DNA of 34,305 nt from JBOGJG01 sp050747825 (GTDB lineage: Bacteria; Acidobacteriota; UBA6911; RPQK01; JBOGJG01), in NCBI GenBank assembly GCA_050747825.1, contig JBOGJG010000078.1, positions 1-34,305 on the forward strand, in the 5' to 3' direction. Below the pieces are notes generated by a model. The model was not told the origin of the DNA. It made no database searches and worked only from the letters and a program-made list of their open reading frames with translations. Below are positions 1-8,560 of the stretch, one piece after another. Every line of letters begins with the position of its first letter. Within the stretch, counting starts at the first letter, position 1. Made by a program: the position numbers and the translations under genes.

Positions 1-436
1 GCAGGAGCATTCCGGCTAAAGGACGCCGAGGCCGCCTCTTTCGATGGACCCCTCGCTTGGGTACTTTGGCCACCAGGCCCGCCTCCTGTAACGCGGTCTT
101 GACCCAGGTGTAGCTCAGATCGATACCCTGCTCGCCCTGCAGCTTCTCCACAAAATGGCTCACATTGAAATCGAAGTACTCCTCTCGATAGAGCTGCAGC
201 ACCTTCTCCACCGTTTTCAGGGGCACTCGCTTGGGAGAAGGTCGCTTCAATCTCCGATCGTACAATCCGTCCTAGCCGTGCTCCTCATAGCGGCGCCTCC
301 AGCGCCGCATGCTGCGCGGTGAGATCCCAATGATCTCGGCCGCTTGAATCCAGTTAATCTGTTGACTCATCGCTCGTAAAACCACTTCTTGAATTTTCAT
401 TGCCCGCTCCAAGGCTCGGGCCGGATAGCATCCCAT
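1..436 (-). pseudogene. Transposase N-terminal region with in-frame amber stop
   Basis: The minus strand from the ATG at 436 reads MGCYPARALERAMKIQEV and continues through a helix-turn-helix (NWIQAAEIIGISPRSMRRW) that should bind the element ends. After EEHG comes an in-frame TAG at 272-274, then the same frame continues as DGLYDRRLKRPSPKRVPL, a YFDFNVSHFVEKL segment, SYTWVKTALQEAGLV and a basic HRKRRPRRPLAGML stretch just before where the integrase-like DDE core would start. Related transposases normally have a Tyr or similar residue at the stop position (G-Y-DGL-DRR), so a single TAC-to-TAG change explains it. A GGGAGG ribosome site precedes the ATG. The catalytic core is beyond base 1. The family assignment (ISNCY/IS1202-type, related to IS481) is from memory of the motifs. 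The gene is probably dead unless the amber codon is suppressed. Confidence 0.7.
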
Positions 437-501
437 CTAAGAACCTCCCTTCTGTTCTCAGAAAGGGACCTATCCTAAACCCGTCCGTCTTGGACCGGAC
501 A
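1..501 (-). mobile_element. Insertion sequence end (ISNCY/IS481-like), truncated by the window edge
   Basis: The terminal part of an insertion sequence, recognised from its transposase reading frame. Upstream of that gene the DNA contains an imperfect inverted repeat (GTCCG at 484-488, CGGAC at 496-500), which looks like a terminal inverted repeat. The outer boundary near 501 is a guess. The other end lies outside the window, so a target-site duplication cannot be checked. Just beyond, the 10-mer tcacttgcta occurs twice, at 504-513 and 529-538. Confidence 0.6.
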
Positions 502-639
502 CTTCACTTGCTACTACTAACGGTCATATCACTTGCTAACGACAATGCCTCTGTAGCCTAGCTGCCTCTTGAGCTCCTCCTTGGATTCTCATACGGGTGT
601 CTCTCCCCATTTTCTCGTGTTTTTGGCCCTGAGGGTAGT

Positions 640-665
640 TGGATGGCCATTCTCCAGGCCATCGT
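640..665 (-). terminator. Stem-loop just after the M20 peptidase stop
   Basis: GGATGGCC (641-648) and GGCCATC (657-663) form a 7-bp stem with an 8-base loop, starting 9 bases past the TAG stop of the minus-strand peptidase gene. No T-tract follows on the minus strand, so it may be a 3' stabilising or Rho-related structure rather than a true intrinsic terminator. Confidence 0.3.
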
Positions 666-671
666 CCAGCG

Positions 672-1976
672 CTATCGCGTGAGGCGGTAGATGAAAATGG
701 CAGCCTGCCTGGTCATGTCGGGCAGCTTGCTCAGGTCGATGCGTTCCTGAAGGGTATGCCCTCCCAAGCCGGTGGCCCCCAGACCGTCCAGCGCGGCCCC
801 CACATGGGGCGCCGCGAAAGAGACATCGGCGGCGCCGCGCTCCAGCGGATCAATCGCTTCCACCGGGCCGAAACCCAGATCACGGCTTACCTGAGCGAGC
901 TGGTCAAGCAGCTCGTAGTTGGCTTCAGTCGGGCTCATGGGAGGGTAGGTATCCGAGAAGCTGATCTCGGAAGAAGTGTGAGGCAGGCTTTCAGACACGA
1001 TGGCGCGCATGCGCTCTTGGGTTTTCTCCCGCTGCTCCAGCGAAATGGCGCGCAGGTCACCCGAAATAATCGCGGTTTCCGGGATGACGTTGGATTTGCC
1101 GAACGCCGAGCCGCGGCTTTGAGAGGGATCATATTCAACCGTGGTGCCTCCCAGGATCAAGCCCGCACTGAAGGTCAGGTACTCTTCCCTCAACCCTTCG
1201 TAGAAAGCGTGCAAGATGCGAGCAGCCTCGTAGAGAGCCCCGCTGCCTACATCTTCCTGGAAGATCTCGGAGGAATGAGCCGGCCTGGCTGTAACCTGGA
1301 CCTTCCAACCGCCGGAACTGCGACGGGCAACCACGGCCTTCCCGGTCCGTCCGCCTTCAAAGCCGAGGGCGACATCGCTGTAATGCGCCGCTTCAATAAG
1401 ATCTCCGCGGCTCAAGCTCAGAGGGTCGCCGGCGTTCTCTTCGTCGCCGATCAAGGCCACCCGGATGGTGGCGTCTTCCAGAGCGTCCGCTTCGGCCAGG
1501 GCTTTCAAGGCGTACAGCATGACGACATCGCCACCCTTCATATCCTCAATTCCGGGACCGGTGGCCATATTTCCCTGGCGCCGGAACTTCTGAAAGGGGC
1601 TGTCCCTTTCGAAGACGGTGTCCAGATGCCCGATCAGAAGCAGCCGTTTACCCTGTCTTCCGGATCGCTCGGCGAAGAGATGGCCGGCCCGATTGGCCTT
1701 TTCCATGGGAATCCAGCGGGTTTTGAATCCGAGATTTTCCAGCTCTTCCTGGAAGATCTTGCCCACTTCACGGACACCCTTATGATTCATAGTGCCGCTG
1801 TTAATGTTCACGATCTTTTCCAGGAAATCGATCGCTGCGTCTTTTTGCTCCTCGACAGTCCCAACAATCCTTTGCTCGATTTCCGACAGTGACTGCCCCA
1901 GTAGAAAGCCCTGCTGAGTCGCGCCGCCAAGACCTGCACACAATGCGGCAATGAAGACCGCTCGAACTGTTGCCAT
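672..1976 (-). CDS. Secreted M20-family metallopeptidase (glutamate carboxypeptidase-like)
   Basis: A zinc-dependent exopeptidase of the M20 family, closest in motif layout to glutamate carboxypeptidase (CPG2) types that remove C-terminal residues from peptides or conjugates. With the ATG at 1976 the protein has 434 residues. It opens with a hydrophobic signal-like segment (VRAVFIAALCAGLGG), so it is probably exported. Zinc ligands are visible: HLDTV (about residues 117-121), the bridging Asp in GIEDMKGG, the catalytic/ligand pair in GDEENAG (about 178-184), an Asp in ISGDLRAIS and a late His in GLGGHTL. The dimerisation domain lies between, around ARPAHSSEIF. A GTG at 1994 would add six residues (MIKRDV); neither start has a good ribosome site, and ATG was preferred because it puts the signal segment at the extreme N-terminus. 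The gene is divergent from the amidohydrolase at 2027 across only 50 bases. Confidence 0.85.
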   Translation of the reverse strand: MATVRAVFIAALCAGLGGATQQGFLLGQSLSEIEQRIVGTVEEQKDAAIDFLEKIVNINSGTMNHKGVREVGKIFQEELENLGFKTRWIPMEKANRAGHLFAERSGRQGKRLLLIGHLDTVFERDSPFQKFRRQGNMATGPGIEDMKGGDVVMLYALKALAEADALEDATIRVALIGDEENAGDPLSLSRGDLIEAAHYSDVALGFEGGRTGKAVVARRSSGGWKVQVTARPAHSSEIFQEDVGSGALYEAARILHAFYEGLREEYLTFSAGLILGGTTVEYDPSQSRGSAFGKSNVIPETAIISGDLRAISLEQREKTQERMRAIVSESLPHTSSEISFSDTYPPMSPTEANYELLDQLAQVSRDLGFGPVEAIDPLERGAADVSFAAPHVGAALDGLGATGLGGHTLQERIDLSKLPDMTRQAAIFIYRLTR

Positions 1977-2026
1977 GACGTCACGTTTTATCACATTTGT
2001 ATATGGCGTGGTACTATTAACCCTCC

Positions 2027-3700
2027 ATGAGCCTCTGGCTTAATCGCCTCTCTCTCTTCTGTTTAGTCCTGCTTGGCCTGGCGGAAGCGGAGCCGATTCC
2101 GGGCGCAGACCTCATCCTGAGCAACGGACGGATCTGGACCGGCGGGGTGAATCCTTCGATAACCGAAGCCCTTGCCATCAAAGGGGATCGGATTCTGGCC
2201 GCCGGCTCGACCGTCGAGATAGACACCTATCAGTCGGAAGAGACAGAACGGATCGATCTTCAGGGCCGCTTCGTGATGCCGGGCTTTATCGACAATCACA
2301 CTCATTTTCTCGAAGGTGGATTCCAGTTGCTGGGATTGGATTTGCGGATATCCAGTGATGAACAGGATTTCGCCAGACGCATAGGAGAGAGAGCGGAGTG
2401 GATCCCCAGGGGCGAGTGGATCACGGGTGGGGATTGGGATCACGAATCCTGGCCTTCGCAGCAGGTCCCGCATAAGCGTCTGATCGATCCCGTCACGGCT
2501 CACACTCCGGTCTTCGTAACCAGGCTGGATGGGCACATGGGCCTGGCCAACCGTCTGGCCCTGAAGCTGGCCGGGATCGACCAGAACACTCCGGATCCGC
2601 CTGGAGGAATGATCATCCGCCATGAAGACGGCGAACCAACGGGTCTTTTGAAGGATGCCGCTATGGATCTGGTCACGCGGGTCATCCCGGCTCCCAGTGA
2701 GGCCGAGCGAAGGCAGGCGCTGCAGGCAGCACTGGATGAGGCCGCCCGGCTGGGAGTGACCACCGTGAATGCCATGGCTTCCAGTGGCGAGATCCGCCTT
2801 TACCAGAACCTGCTGCGCGAAGGCGCCCTCAGCCTTCGGGTTTACGCGCTGACGCCGCTGCCTGACTATGAAGATCTGCAGAAAATAGGCATTCAGAGAG
2901 GCCTTGGCAATGACTATCTCAAGATCGGAGCGTCAAAGGGGTTTATGGATGGCTCTCTGGGCAGCTCGACCGCCTGGTTTTACGAGCCCTACCTCGACGC
3001 GCCCGAGACGCGTGGAATCCCCTCGGCTATGTGGCTTCCGGAAGGAAACATGAAGCGCCTGGTGAAGGAGGCCGACAGCGCCGGCCTTCATGTGGCTGTG
3101 CATGCCATCGGCGCCCGGGCGAATGACGAGATTTTAAAGATCTTTGAAGAGGTTTCCCGTGAGAACGGTGACAAAGACCGGCGCTTTCGCATCGAGCACG
3201 CCCAGCACCTGACAACTCAAACCATCGGCCGCTTTGACGATCTGGGCGTGATCGCCTCCATGCAACCCTACCACACGATTGACGACGGGCGCTGGGCGGA
3301 AAAACGGATCGGCCCTGAAAGAATTCGCACCAGCTATGCTTTCCGCAGCCTCCTGAAGGCCGGCGCCATCCTCACCTTTGGCAGTGACTGGCCGGTCGCT
3401 CCCCTGAACCCGCTGCTGGGAGTCTATGCAGCCGTGACCCGCAGGACACTGGATGGGAAAAATCCCCAGGGCTGGGTGCCCGAAGAGAAGATCTCAACCG
3501 AAGAGGCTCTTGTCTGTTACACGGTCAACAATGCTTTCGCCATCTTTCAGGAGGACCAACTGGGAACCCTCGAAGCCGGCCAACTCGCCGACCTGATCGT
3601 CCTTTCAGCCAACCCTTTGGAGGTGGACCCTGTTGAGATCGCAGACATTCAGGTCATCCGCACGATTGTCGGAGGCAAGACCGTGTACTCACGGCGGTAG
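2027..3700 (+). CDS. Exported amidohydrolase, amidohydro_3/YtcJ-like
   Basis: A metal-dependent amidohydrolase of the YtcJ/AepA-like group (amidohydrolase family 3), 557 residues. The N-terminus (LSLFCLVLLGLAEAEP) is a signal peptide, so the enzyme likely acts in the periplasm. The first metal-binding motif is NHTHF after MPGFID (about residues 83-93). A conserved KGFMDGSLGS block lies in the middle. The later ligands are His in HAIGARAND, His in RIEHAQH and Asp in FGSDWPVAPLNP. The C-terminal ADLIVLSANP segment is the usual closing strand of the small beta-sandwich domain. The substrate cannot be read from sequence; family members act on amides, formamides or cyclic ureas. It is divergent from the M20 peptidase, which suggests shared control of two scavenging hydrolases, though this is inference. 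Confidence 0.85.
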   Translation: MSLWLNRLSLFCLVLLGLAEAEPIPGADLILSNGRIWTGGVNPSITEALAIKGDRILAAGSTVEIDTYQSEETERIDLQGRFVMPGFIDNHTHFLEGGFQLLGLDLRISSDEQDFARRIGERAEWIPRGEWITGGDWDHESWPSQQVPHKRLIDPVTAHTPVFVTRLDGHMGLANRLALKLAGIDQNTPDPPGGMIIRHEDGEPTGLLKDAAMDLVTRVIPAPSEAERRQALQAALDEAARLGVTTVNAMASSGEIRLYQNLLREGALSLRVYALTPLPDYEDLQKIGIQRGLGNDYLKIGASKGFMDGSLGSSTAWFYEPYLDAPETRGIPSAMWLPEGNMKRLVKEADSAGLHVAVHAIGARANDEILKIFEEVSRENGDKDRRFRIEHAQHLTTQTIGRFDDLGVIASMQPYHTIDDGRWAEKRIGPERIRTSYAFRSLLKAGAILTFGSDWPVAPLNPLLGVYAAVTRRTLDGKNPQGWVPEEKISTEEALVCYTVNNAFAIFQEDQLGTLEAGQLADLIVLSANPLEVDPVEIADIQVIRTIVGGKTVYSRR

Positions 3701-3734
3701 CCATCAACAACTCCCACGTTCAACTGGTCTGTAA

Positions 3735-3746
3735 CGGCCGCGGCCG
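3735..3746. other. 12-bp GC palindrome between convergent genes
   Basis: CGGCCGCGGCCG is a perfect palindrome in the 50-base gap between the convergent amidohydrolase and PRC-barrel genes. No T-tract flanks it, so a terminator role is possible but unproven. Confidence 0.3.
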
Positions 3747-3750
3747 AGAC

Positions 3751-4113
3751 TCACTCCCAGTAGGGCTTGCGCCCGTAATAGGCGTGGATCTCGCTGCCCC
3801 AGCGGCGATTCCCCATCATGGGCCAGTTGTCGCGATCAAAGCCGGGAGCGTTTTTGAGCTTGTCTTTGTCGGCGTCGAGGATAAACTCTTCTTTTTCCAG
3901 GTTGAGAGACAGGGACTGAAATGGCACCGCAAACAGCTTGCCTCCCATGCCCAGGAAGCCGTCAAAGGACAAGACGGCATAGGCAATCCTCCCGCTCTGC
4001 ATGTCCACCACGAAATCTTCAATTTCTCCCAAGCCCTCTCCCTGATGATTCCTGACCTTGCCGCCAATAATAGTGCTTGCGGAGAGCGCATTAAGGTCTT
4101 TCGTCTTTATCAT
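3751..4113 (-). CDS. PRC-barrel domain protein
   Basis: A 120-residue protein made almost entirely of one PRC-barrel domain, the beta-barrel fold shared by photosynthetic reaction-centre subunit H and the RNA-processing protein RimM. The start is typical: LSASTIIGGKVRNHQGEGLGEIEDFVVDMQSGRIAYAVLSF, covering about residues 11-50, followed by a Gly-rich turn (GFLGMGGKLFAVPFQSL) and a C-terminal acidic/aromatic tail (DRDNWPMMGNRRW). There is no signal peptide or membrane segment, so it should be cytoplasmic. Stand-alone proteins of this type are common in environmental bacteria and often linked to stress or envelope adaptation, but the role is unknown. The ATG at 4113 has a good AAAGGA ribosome site. 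It is convergent with the amidohydrolase. Confidence 0.85.
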   Translation of the reverse strand: MIKTKDLNALSASTIIGGKVRNHQGEGLGEIEDFVVDMQSGRIAYAVLSFDGFLGMGGKLFAVPFQSLSLNLEKEEFILDADKDKLKNAPGFDRDNWPMMGNRRWGSEIHAYYGRKPYWE

Positions 4114-4239
4114 GAGCCGTCCTTTCGTCCGGAGTCAGTCCGAACTTTCTTCCAGCATATGACTCCAGCCGATTTGCGACAAGCGCTTGAGCGCCGCCAC
4201 CTTCTCTGACCGATCCACTTTGGCTTGAAACATTCGCTA

Positions 4240-4464
4240 TTATGATCCACATTGTGTCCTTGGGGGATCGGAAGGATCCGCCGGCCGGACACTCCAGCCG
4301 CCGGAACGGTAGGGAGTCTTCAGTTGCTCAGGACCTGAACTGCTGAGAGCGAGCTGCAAAGCCAGAGGAGCGGAAGCCAGGCTTTGGATCAGCCGATCAC
4401 GATCCTGCGGGCTCAGCGAATCCTGTTTCATTTCAAATCTGCCAATTGGATACTGGTTTTCCAT
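4240..4464 (-). pseudogene. Truncated DinB/YfiT-like putative metal hydrolase remnant
   Basis: The minus strand from the ATG at 4464 encodes 74 residues. Residues 1-60 resemble the N-terminus of YfiT/BstA-type DinB-fold proteins: YPIGRFE near the start, then GPEQLKTPYRSGGWSVR. In the intact family this is followed directly by a metal-binding HH-x-x-DSH segment and about 110 more residues. Here the similarity stops at GGWSVR and the frame closes 14 residues later in unrelated sequence (PADPSDPPRTQCGS). The first metal ligands are therefore missing and the protein cannot be a functional enzyme. The rest of the 4,114-4,509 gap holds no other recognisable gene. I found no continuation in another frame, so this is a deletion remnant rather than a simple frameshift. 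Confidence 0.6.
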
Positions 4465-4475
4465 GCTGTTGAATA

Positions 4476-4481
4476 TATAAT
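4476..4481 (+). promoter_or_regulatory. Possible -10 box upstream of the DUF1549/DUF1553 gene
   Basis: A TATAAT hexamer in an AT-rich patch (gaatatataataag) 28 bases before the ATG at 4510. No convincing -35 sits at 16-18 bases, so this is a weak call. Confidence 0.3.
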
Positions 4482-4509
4482 AAGCTCATTCGAATTTACC
4501 GGTGAAATC

Positions 4510-7092
4510 ATGCTCCGAGCAATTCCCACCACAATCTGTCTATTGGTCTCAGGCCTGCTGCCTTTGACGCAGGGGCGGGCTCAGGACGTCGATTTTAAAC
4601 GGGATATCGAACCCATTTTCCAGTCCAGGTGCGTGACCTGCCACAACCAGCTTCAGCCTTCGGGAGGGCTGCGCCTGGACAACAAGACAGCCGCTATGAC
4701 TGGAGGATATTCCGGAGCGGTCATCCTGCCGGGCAACAGCGGCCAGAGCCGCTTATTCCGTCTGGTAGCCGGACTGGAAAAAGAAATCGTCATGCCTATG
4801 GTGGGCGAGCGGTTGCCGGCACAAGAGCTTGCTTTGATCCGGGCCTGGATCGAGCAGGGCGCCCATTGGCCTGAGCCCGGCGCCACAACCAGACTGGAGG
4901 CTCACGCTTCCGACTCTGAAGAGCCGGGAGAAAGCCGGCATTGGGCGTTTGTCCCTCCCACATCTCCGGCGCTGCCTGAAGTGCAGAACTCAGCCTGGGT
5001 CAGAAACCCGATCGATACATTCGTGCTTTCCCGCCTGGAGCAGGAGGGCATCCAGCCCTCGCCTCCGGCCAGCCGCCGCACGCTGATTCGCCGGCTCAGC
5101 CTGGATCTGATCGGCCTGCCTCCGTCTCCCGCGGAGGTGGATGCATTTCTCAGGGATAACCGGCTGGATGCCTATGACCGACTGGTGGATCGGCTCCTGG
5201 ACTCACCCCATTTCGGAGAAAAATGGGCGATGCACTGGCTCGACGTTGCTCGCTATGCTGACAGTGATGGGTACGAAAAGGACGTCATTCGGCCGCATGC
5301 CTGGCGTTATCGCCACTGGGTCATCGATGCCTTGAATCAAAATATGCCTTTCGACCGGTTTACGATCTGGCAGGTCGCCGGCGACTTGCTGCCTGGTTCC
5401 ACGCTGGAGCATAAAGTGGCGACAGGATTTCATCGCAATACGCTCACCAATCGCGAGGGGGGAGTCGATCCGGAGGAATTCAGGGTCGAGCAGGTCATCG
5501 ACCGCACGGCCACGGTCGGCGCCGCCTGGATGGGACTGACAGTCGGCTGCGCACGCTGCCACGACCACAAGTTCGACCCGATCAGCCAGAAGGAGTTTTA
5601 TGAATTGACTGCCTTCTTTAATACGGCGCAGGAGGTCAATCTTGATGCTCCTCTGCCGGGGGAAATCGGTCCTTATCTACTGAGAAGGCCCGAGTACGAG
5701 AAGAAGCGAGCCGCTCTCCTGGAGGAATACAAGGTCGCTCCGATTCAGGCTGACTGGGAGAAGAATGTCCTGGAAGCAGTTGAAAACCCGGGCGTTCGCG
5801 TCAATTGGGACGTGGCCCTGGACACCGTGGTAAAGATGGTGGACAACGGAGTCGAAATCCTCCGAACACTTGCCTCCCAACGGACCGCTGAAGACCAGGA
5901 AGCACTCACCGATCACATGCTCGAGTTCTACTGGATCGTGACCACAAAGGAACGGCTTGAAGAGTTGAAGTTCAAGGAACTACTGCAGAAACTGCAGCAG
6001 CTTCACCAGGAATATCCGGAAGTGACGGAAGCCCAGACGATCGCTGAAGATCCTGACCCGCCTGAAACGCGTGTCCTCATCCGCGGCGACTACCGCCAAC
6101 CGGGCATCGTAGTCGAGCCGGGCACGCCGGAGGTTTTGCCTCCACTGCCGGCTGCCCATGAACAGCCCACTCGTCTTAGCCTGGCGCGCTGGCTGGTCTC
6201 AAGGGAGCATCCTCTGACGGCGCGCGTGACCGTCAACCGATTGTGGAGCTGGATTTTCGGACGAGGCCTGGTGGAAACGACCGAGGATTTCGGTACGCGC
6301 GGCGCCCAACCCTCGCATCCCAAGCTCCTGGACTGGCTGGCCGGCGAGTTCATGCGAGACTGGGACGTGAAAGGGATCCTGAAGCGGATCGTCACTTCAG
6401 CCACTTACAGGCAGTCGTCTGATGCGCGGGATGACCTGGAGGATCGTGACCCGGACAACCGTCTGCTGGCTCGTGGACCGAGATTTCGGCTTCAGGCCGA
6501 GCTGATCCGGGACGTCGCCCTGACAGCCGCCGGCTTACTCAGTCCTGAAATCGGCGGCCCGAGCATCCAACCGCCTCAGCCCGAGGGAGTGGTTAACCTC
6601 GGATTCAGTAAAGTTCAGTGGGAGGTGAGTCAGGGACGAGAACGCTACCGTCGCGGGATCTACATCTTCTTTCGCCGCTCAGTTCCTTATCCGATGCTGA
6701 CGACCTTTGACGCGCCGGACCGTCTGGCCACCTGCACGCGCCGCAACATTTCAACGACGCCCCTGCAGGCCCTGAACCTTCTAAACGATCCGGTCTTCTT
6801 CGAGGCCGCTCGAGCCCTGGCGGTGCGAGTGCTTCAGGAGAAGAGAGAACTCGACGAGCGCATCGAGTTCATGTTCAGAATCTGCCTGGCGCGCGATCCC
6901 AGCCCGTCCGAAGCGCAGCGCCTGCGGGACTTTTATGAGGAACAGAAGCAGATTTTAAGAGATGAGACGCAATCGGCGCAGGAACTCTTCCCGGCCAGGG
7001 GAGTGGACGGAATCGACTCCGCTCAGGCGGCTGTCTGGGTAGCGATGAGCCGCGTCATGCTTAACCTGGATGAATTCATCACCAAGGAATAA
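4510..7092 (+). CDS. Secreted c-type cytochrome/DUF1549/DUF1553 protein (PSD1-type)
   Basis: An 860-residue exported protein with the architecture cytochrome-like PSCyt1, DUF1549 (PSCyt2), then DUF1553 (PSD1). The ATG at 4510 was chosen because it gives a clean signal peptide (TTICLLVSGLLPLTQGRAQ). Right after it is a haem-binding motif, CVTCH (residues 41-45), within DFKRDIEPIFQSRCVTCHN. DUF1549 covers about residues 160-375 and contains the conserved GEKWAMHWLDVARYADSDGY and a second CxxCH (CARCH, 347-351). DUF1553 fills about 550-830, including LTARVTVNRLWSWIFGRGLV and the ending region with ATCTRRNISTTPLQALNLLN. The biochemical role is not established. These proteins are abundant in Planctomycetota, Verrucomicrobiota and Acidobacteriota and nearly always sit beside a DUF1501 gene, as here (5-base gap). 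A link to extracellular carbohydrate breakdown or electron transfer is often suggested. Confidence 0.9.
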   Translation: MLRAIPTTICLLVSGLLPLTQGRAQDVDFKRDIEPIFQSRCVTCHNQLQPSGGLRLDNKTAAMTGGYSGAVILPGNSGQSRLFRLVAGLEKEIVMPMVGERLPAQELALIRAWIEQGAHWPEPGATTRLEAHASDSEEPGESRHWAFVPPTSPALPEVQNSAWVRNPIDTFVLSRLEQEGIQPSPPASRRTLIRRLSLDLIGLPPSPAEVDAFLRDNRLDAYDRLVDRLLDSPHFGEKWAMHWLDVARYADSDGYEKDVIRPHAWRYRHWVIDALNQNMPFDRFTIWQVAGDLLPGSTLEHKVATGFHRNTLTNREGGVDPEEFRVEQVIDRTATVGAAWMGLTVGCARCHDHKFDPISQKEFYELTAFFNTAQEVNLDAPLPGEIGPYLLRRPEYEKKRAALLEEYKVAPIQADWEKNVLEAVENPGVRVNWDVALDTVVKMVDNGVEILRTLASQRTAEDQEALTDHMLEFYWIVTTKERLEELKFKELLQKLQQLHQEYPEVTEAQTIAEDPDPPETRVLIRGDYRQPGIVVEPGTPEVLPPLPAAHEQPTRLSLARWLVSREHPLTARVTVNRLWSWIFGRGLVETTEDFGTRGAQPSHPKLLDWLAGEFMRDWDVKGILKRIVTSATYRQSSDARDDLEDRDPDNRLLARGPRFRLQAELIRDVALTAAGLLSPEIGGPSIQPPQPEGVVNLGFSKVQWEVSQGRERYRRGIYIFFRRSVPYPMLTTFDAPDRLATCTRRNISTTPLQALNLLNDPVFFEAARALAVRVLQEKRELDERIEFMFRICLARDPSPSEAQRLRDFYEEQKQILRDETQSAQELFPARGVDGIDSAQAAVWVAMSRVMLNLDEFITKE

Positions 7093-7097
7093 CTGAA

Positions 7098-8540
7098 ATG
7101 AACTTTGAAGAATACAAGCGGATTCAGTCACGGCGCCGTTTTCTTCAGGATGTCGCCGCTGGATTGGGGACAATCGCTCTCTGGCACCTGCTGGATGACG
7201 AAGGGCTCAGCGCCAAGGCGGCCCAGTTGCCGGCGGTTAACTTGATGGCAACCAGATCCCCTCATTTTGAGCCGCGGGCCAGGAATGTCATTTTTCTGTT
7301 TATGGCGGGCGCTCCCAGCCATCTGGACCTCTATGACCCCAAGCCCCGGATGAAAAACTGGGAGGGCCAGCCGCTGCCGGAGTCCATGACCAGAGATCTG
7401 AAGCTGGCCTTTATAAAGTCCAACGCTCATGTCTGGGCCAGCCCGCGCGTCTTCAAGCCCCACGGCGAGAGCGGGATCGAGTATTCTGATTACATTCCTC
7501 ATATCGGCTCCTGTGCCGATGAAATTGCCCTGATCCGTTCGATGCATACCAATCAGGTCAATCATCACCCGGGCCAGATGATGATGAACTGCGGCTCACC
7601 CTTGACCGGGCGTCCCTCCATGGGATCCTGGGTGACCTACGGTCTGGGAAGCGAGTCGCAGGATCTGCCCGGCTTTGTGGTCTTGAGTTCGGGCTCCGGC
7701 ACCAGCGGCGGCAGCACTAACTGGGCCAGCGGATTTCTTCCCTCCGAATACCAGGGCGTGCCTTTCCGCAGCTCCGGCGACCCCGTCCTCTATCTTTCCA
7801 ATCCCCCGGGGATCAGCGAGCGCTCCCAGCGAGCCGCTCTGGACATCCTTCGGGACCTGAATCAGGAACATTACGTTCGCACTCAGGACCTGGAAATCGC
7901 GTCACGCATCGCCTCCTACGAACTGGCCTTCCGAATGCAGTCGGCAGCGCCCGAGTTACTCGACTTCTCCGACGAATCTCAAGAGACCATGGAAATGTAC
8001 GGGGTCAATGAGGAAGTGACCAGGCCATTCGGGACAAATTGCCTGCTGGCCAGGCGCATGATCGAACGGGGCGTCCGATTCGTCGAGCTGTTCCATTCGA
8101 GCTGGGATGACCACTCCGATCTGAATAAGAATCTCAAAAAGAACTGCGACATCACCGACAAGCCCACAGCCGCGCTCATCAAGGATTTAAAGCGACGCGG
8201 ACTGCTGGATGAGACTCTCATTATCTGGGGAGGGGAATTCGGACGCACGCCGATGGTGGAGGCCCGCGGCAGTGATCTCAGCAGCAGAGGGCGGGATCAC
8301 CATCCGCACGCTTTCAGCATGTGGATGGCAGGAGGAGGAATCAAGGGAGGTCAGGTCATTGGAAAGACCGACGATCTGGGCTTCAAGATCGTGGAAGACC
8401 CGGTGCACGTCCACGACTTGCACGCGACGATATTGCATCTCCTGGGTCTCGAGCATACGAAGCTGACCTATCGTCATCAGGGCCGCGATTTCCGCCTGAC
8501 GGATGTGGCCGGAGAAGTTGTGAGCAGATTGCTGGCCTGA
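7098..8540 (+). CDS. DUF1501 protein with twin-arginine signal
   Basis: A 480-residue DUF1501 protein, distantly related to the sulfatase/alkaline-phosphatase fold. The N-terminus has a Tat-type signal (SRRRFLQDVAAGLGTIAL, about residues 11-28), so it should be exported folded. Typical family blocks are visible: NVIFLFMAGAPSHLDLYDPKP (about residues 64-84), IRSMHTNQVNHHPGQMMMNCG, WASGFLPSEYQGVPF, and late LIIWGGEFGRTPM and GRDHHPHAFSMWMAGGGIKGG, whose Asp and His residues probably bind metal. It starts 5 bases after the DUF1549/DUF1553 stop, so the two are almost certainly cotranscribed and may form a periplasmic complex; this follows from the recurring pairing in other genomes. The enzymatic activity is unknown. 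Confidence 0.9.
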   Translation: MNFEEYKRIQSRRRFLQDVAAGLGTIALWHLLDDEGLSAKAAQLPAVNLMATRSPHFEPRARNVIFLFMAGAPSHLDLYDPKPRMKNWEGQPLPESMTRDLKLAFIKSNAHVWASPRVFKPHGESGIEYSDYIPHIGSCADEIALIRSMHTNQVNHHPGQMMMNCGSPLTGRPSMGSWVTYGLGSESQDLPGFVVLSSGSGTSGGSTNWASGFLPSEYQGVPFRSSGDPVLYLSNPPGISERSQRAALDILRDLNQEHYVRTQDLEIASRIASYELAFRMQSAAPELLDFSDESQETMEMYGVNEEVTRPFGTNCLLARRMIERGVRFVELFHSSWDDHSDLNKNLKKNCDITDKPTAALIKDLKRRGLLDETLIIWGGEFGRTPMVEARGSDLSSRGRDHHPHAFSMWMAGGGIKGGQVIGKTDDLGFKIVEDPVHVHDLHATILHLLGLEHTKLTYRHQGRDFRLTDVAGEVVSRLLA

Positions 8541-8560
8541 CTGCCGGCATCGCGCGTTTC

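Noticed and set aside
639..1892. 417-codon open frame on the plus strand opposite the M20 peptidase
   Set aside because: The minus-strand frame carries all M20 metal motifs; the plus frame has no recognisable domain and is a GC-rich antisense shadow.
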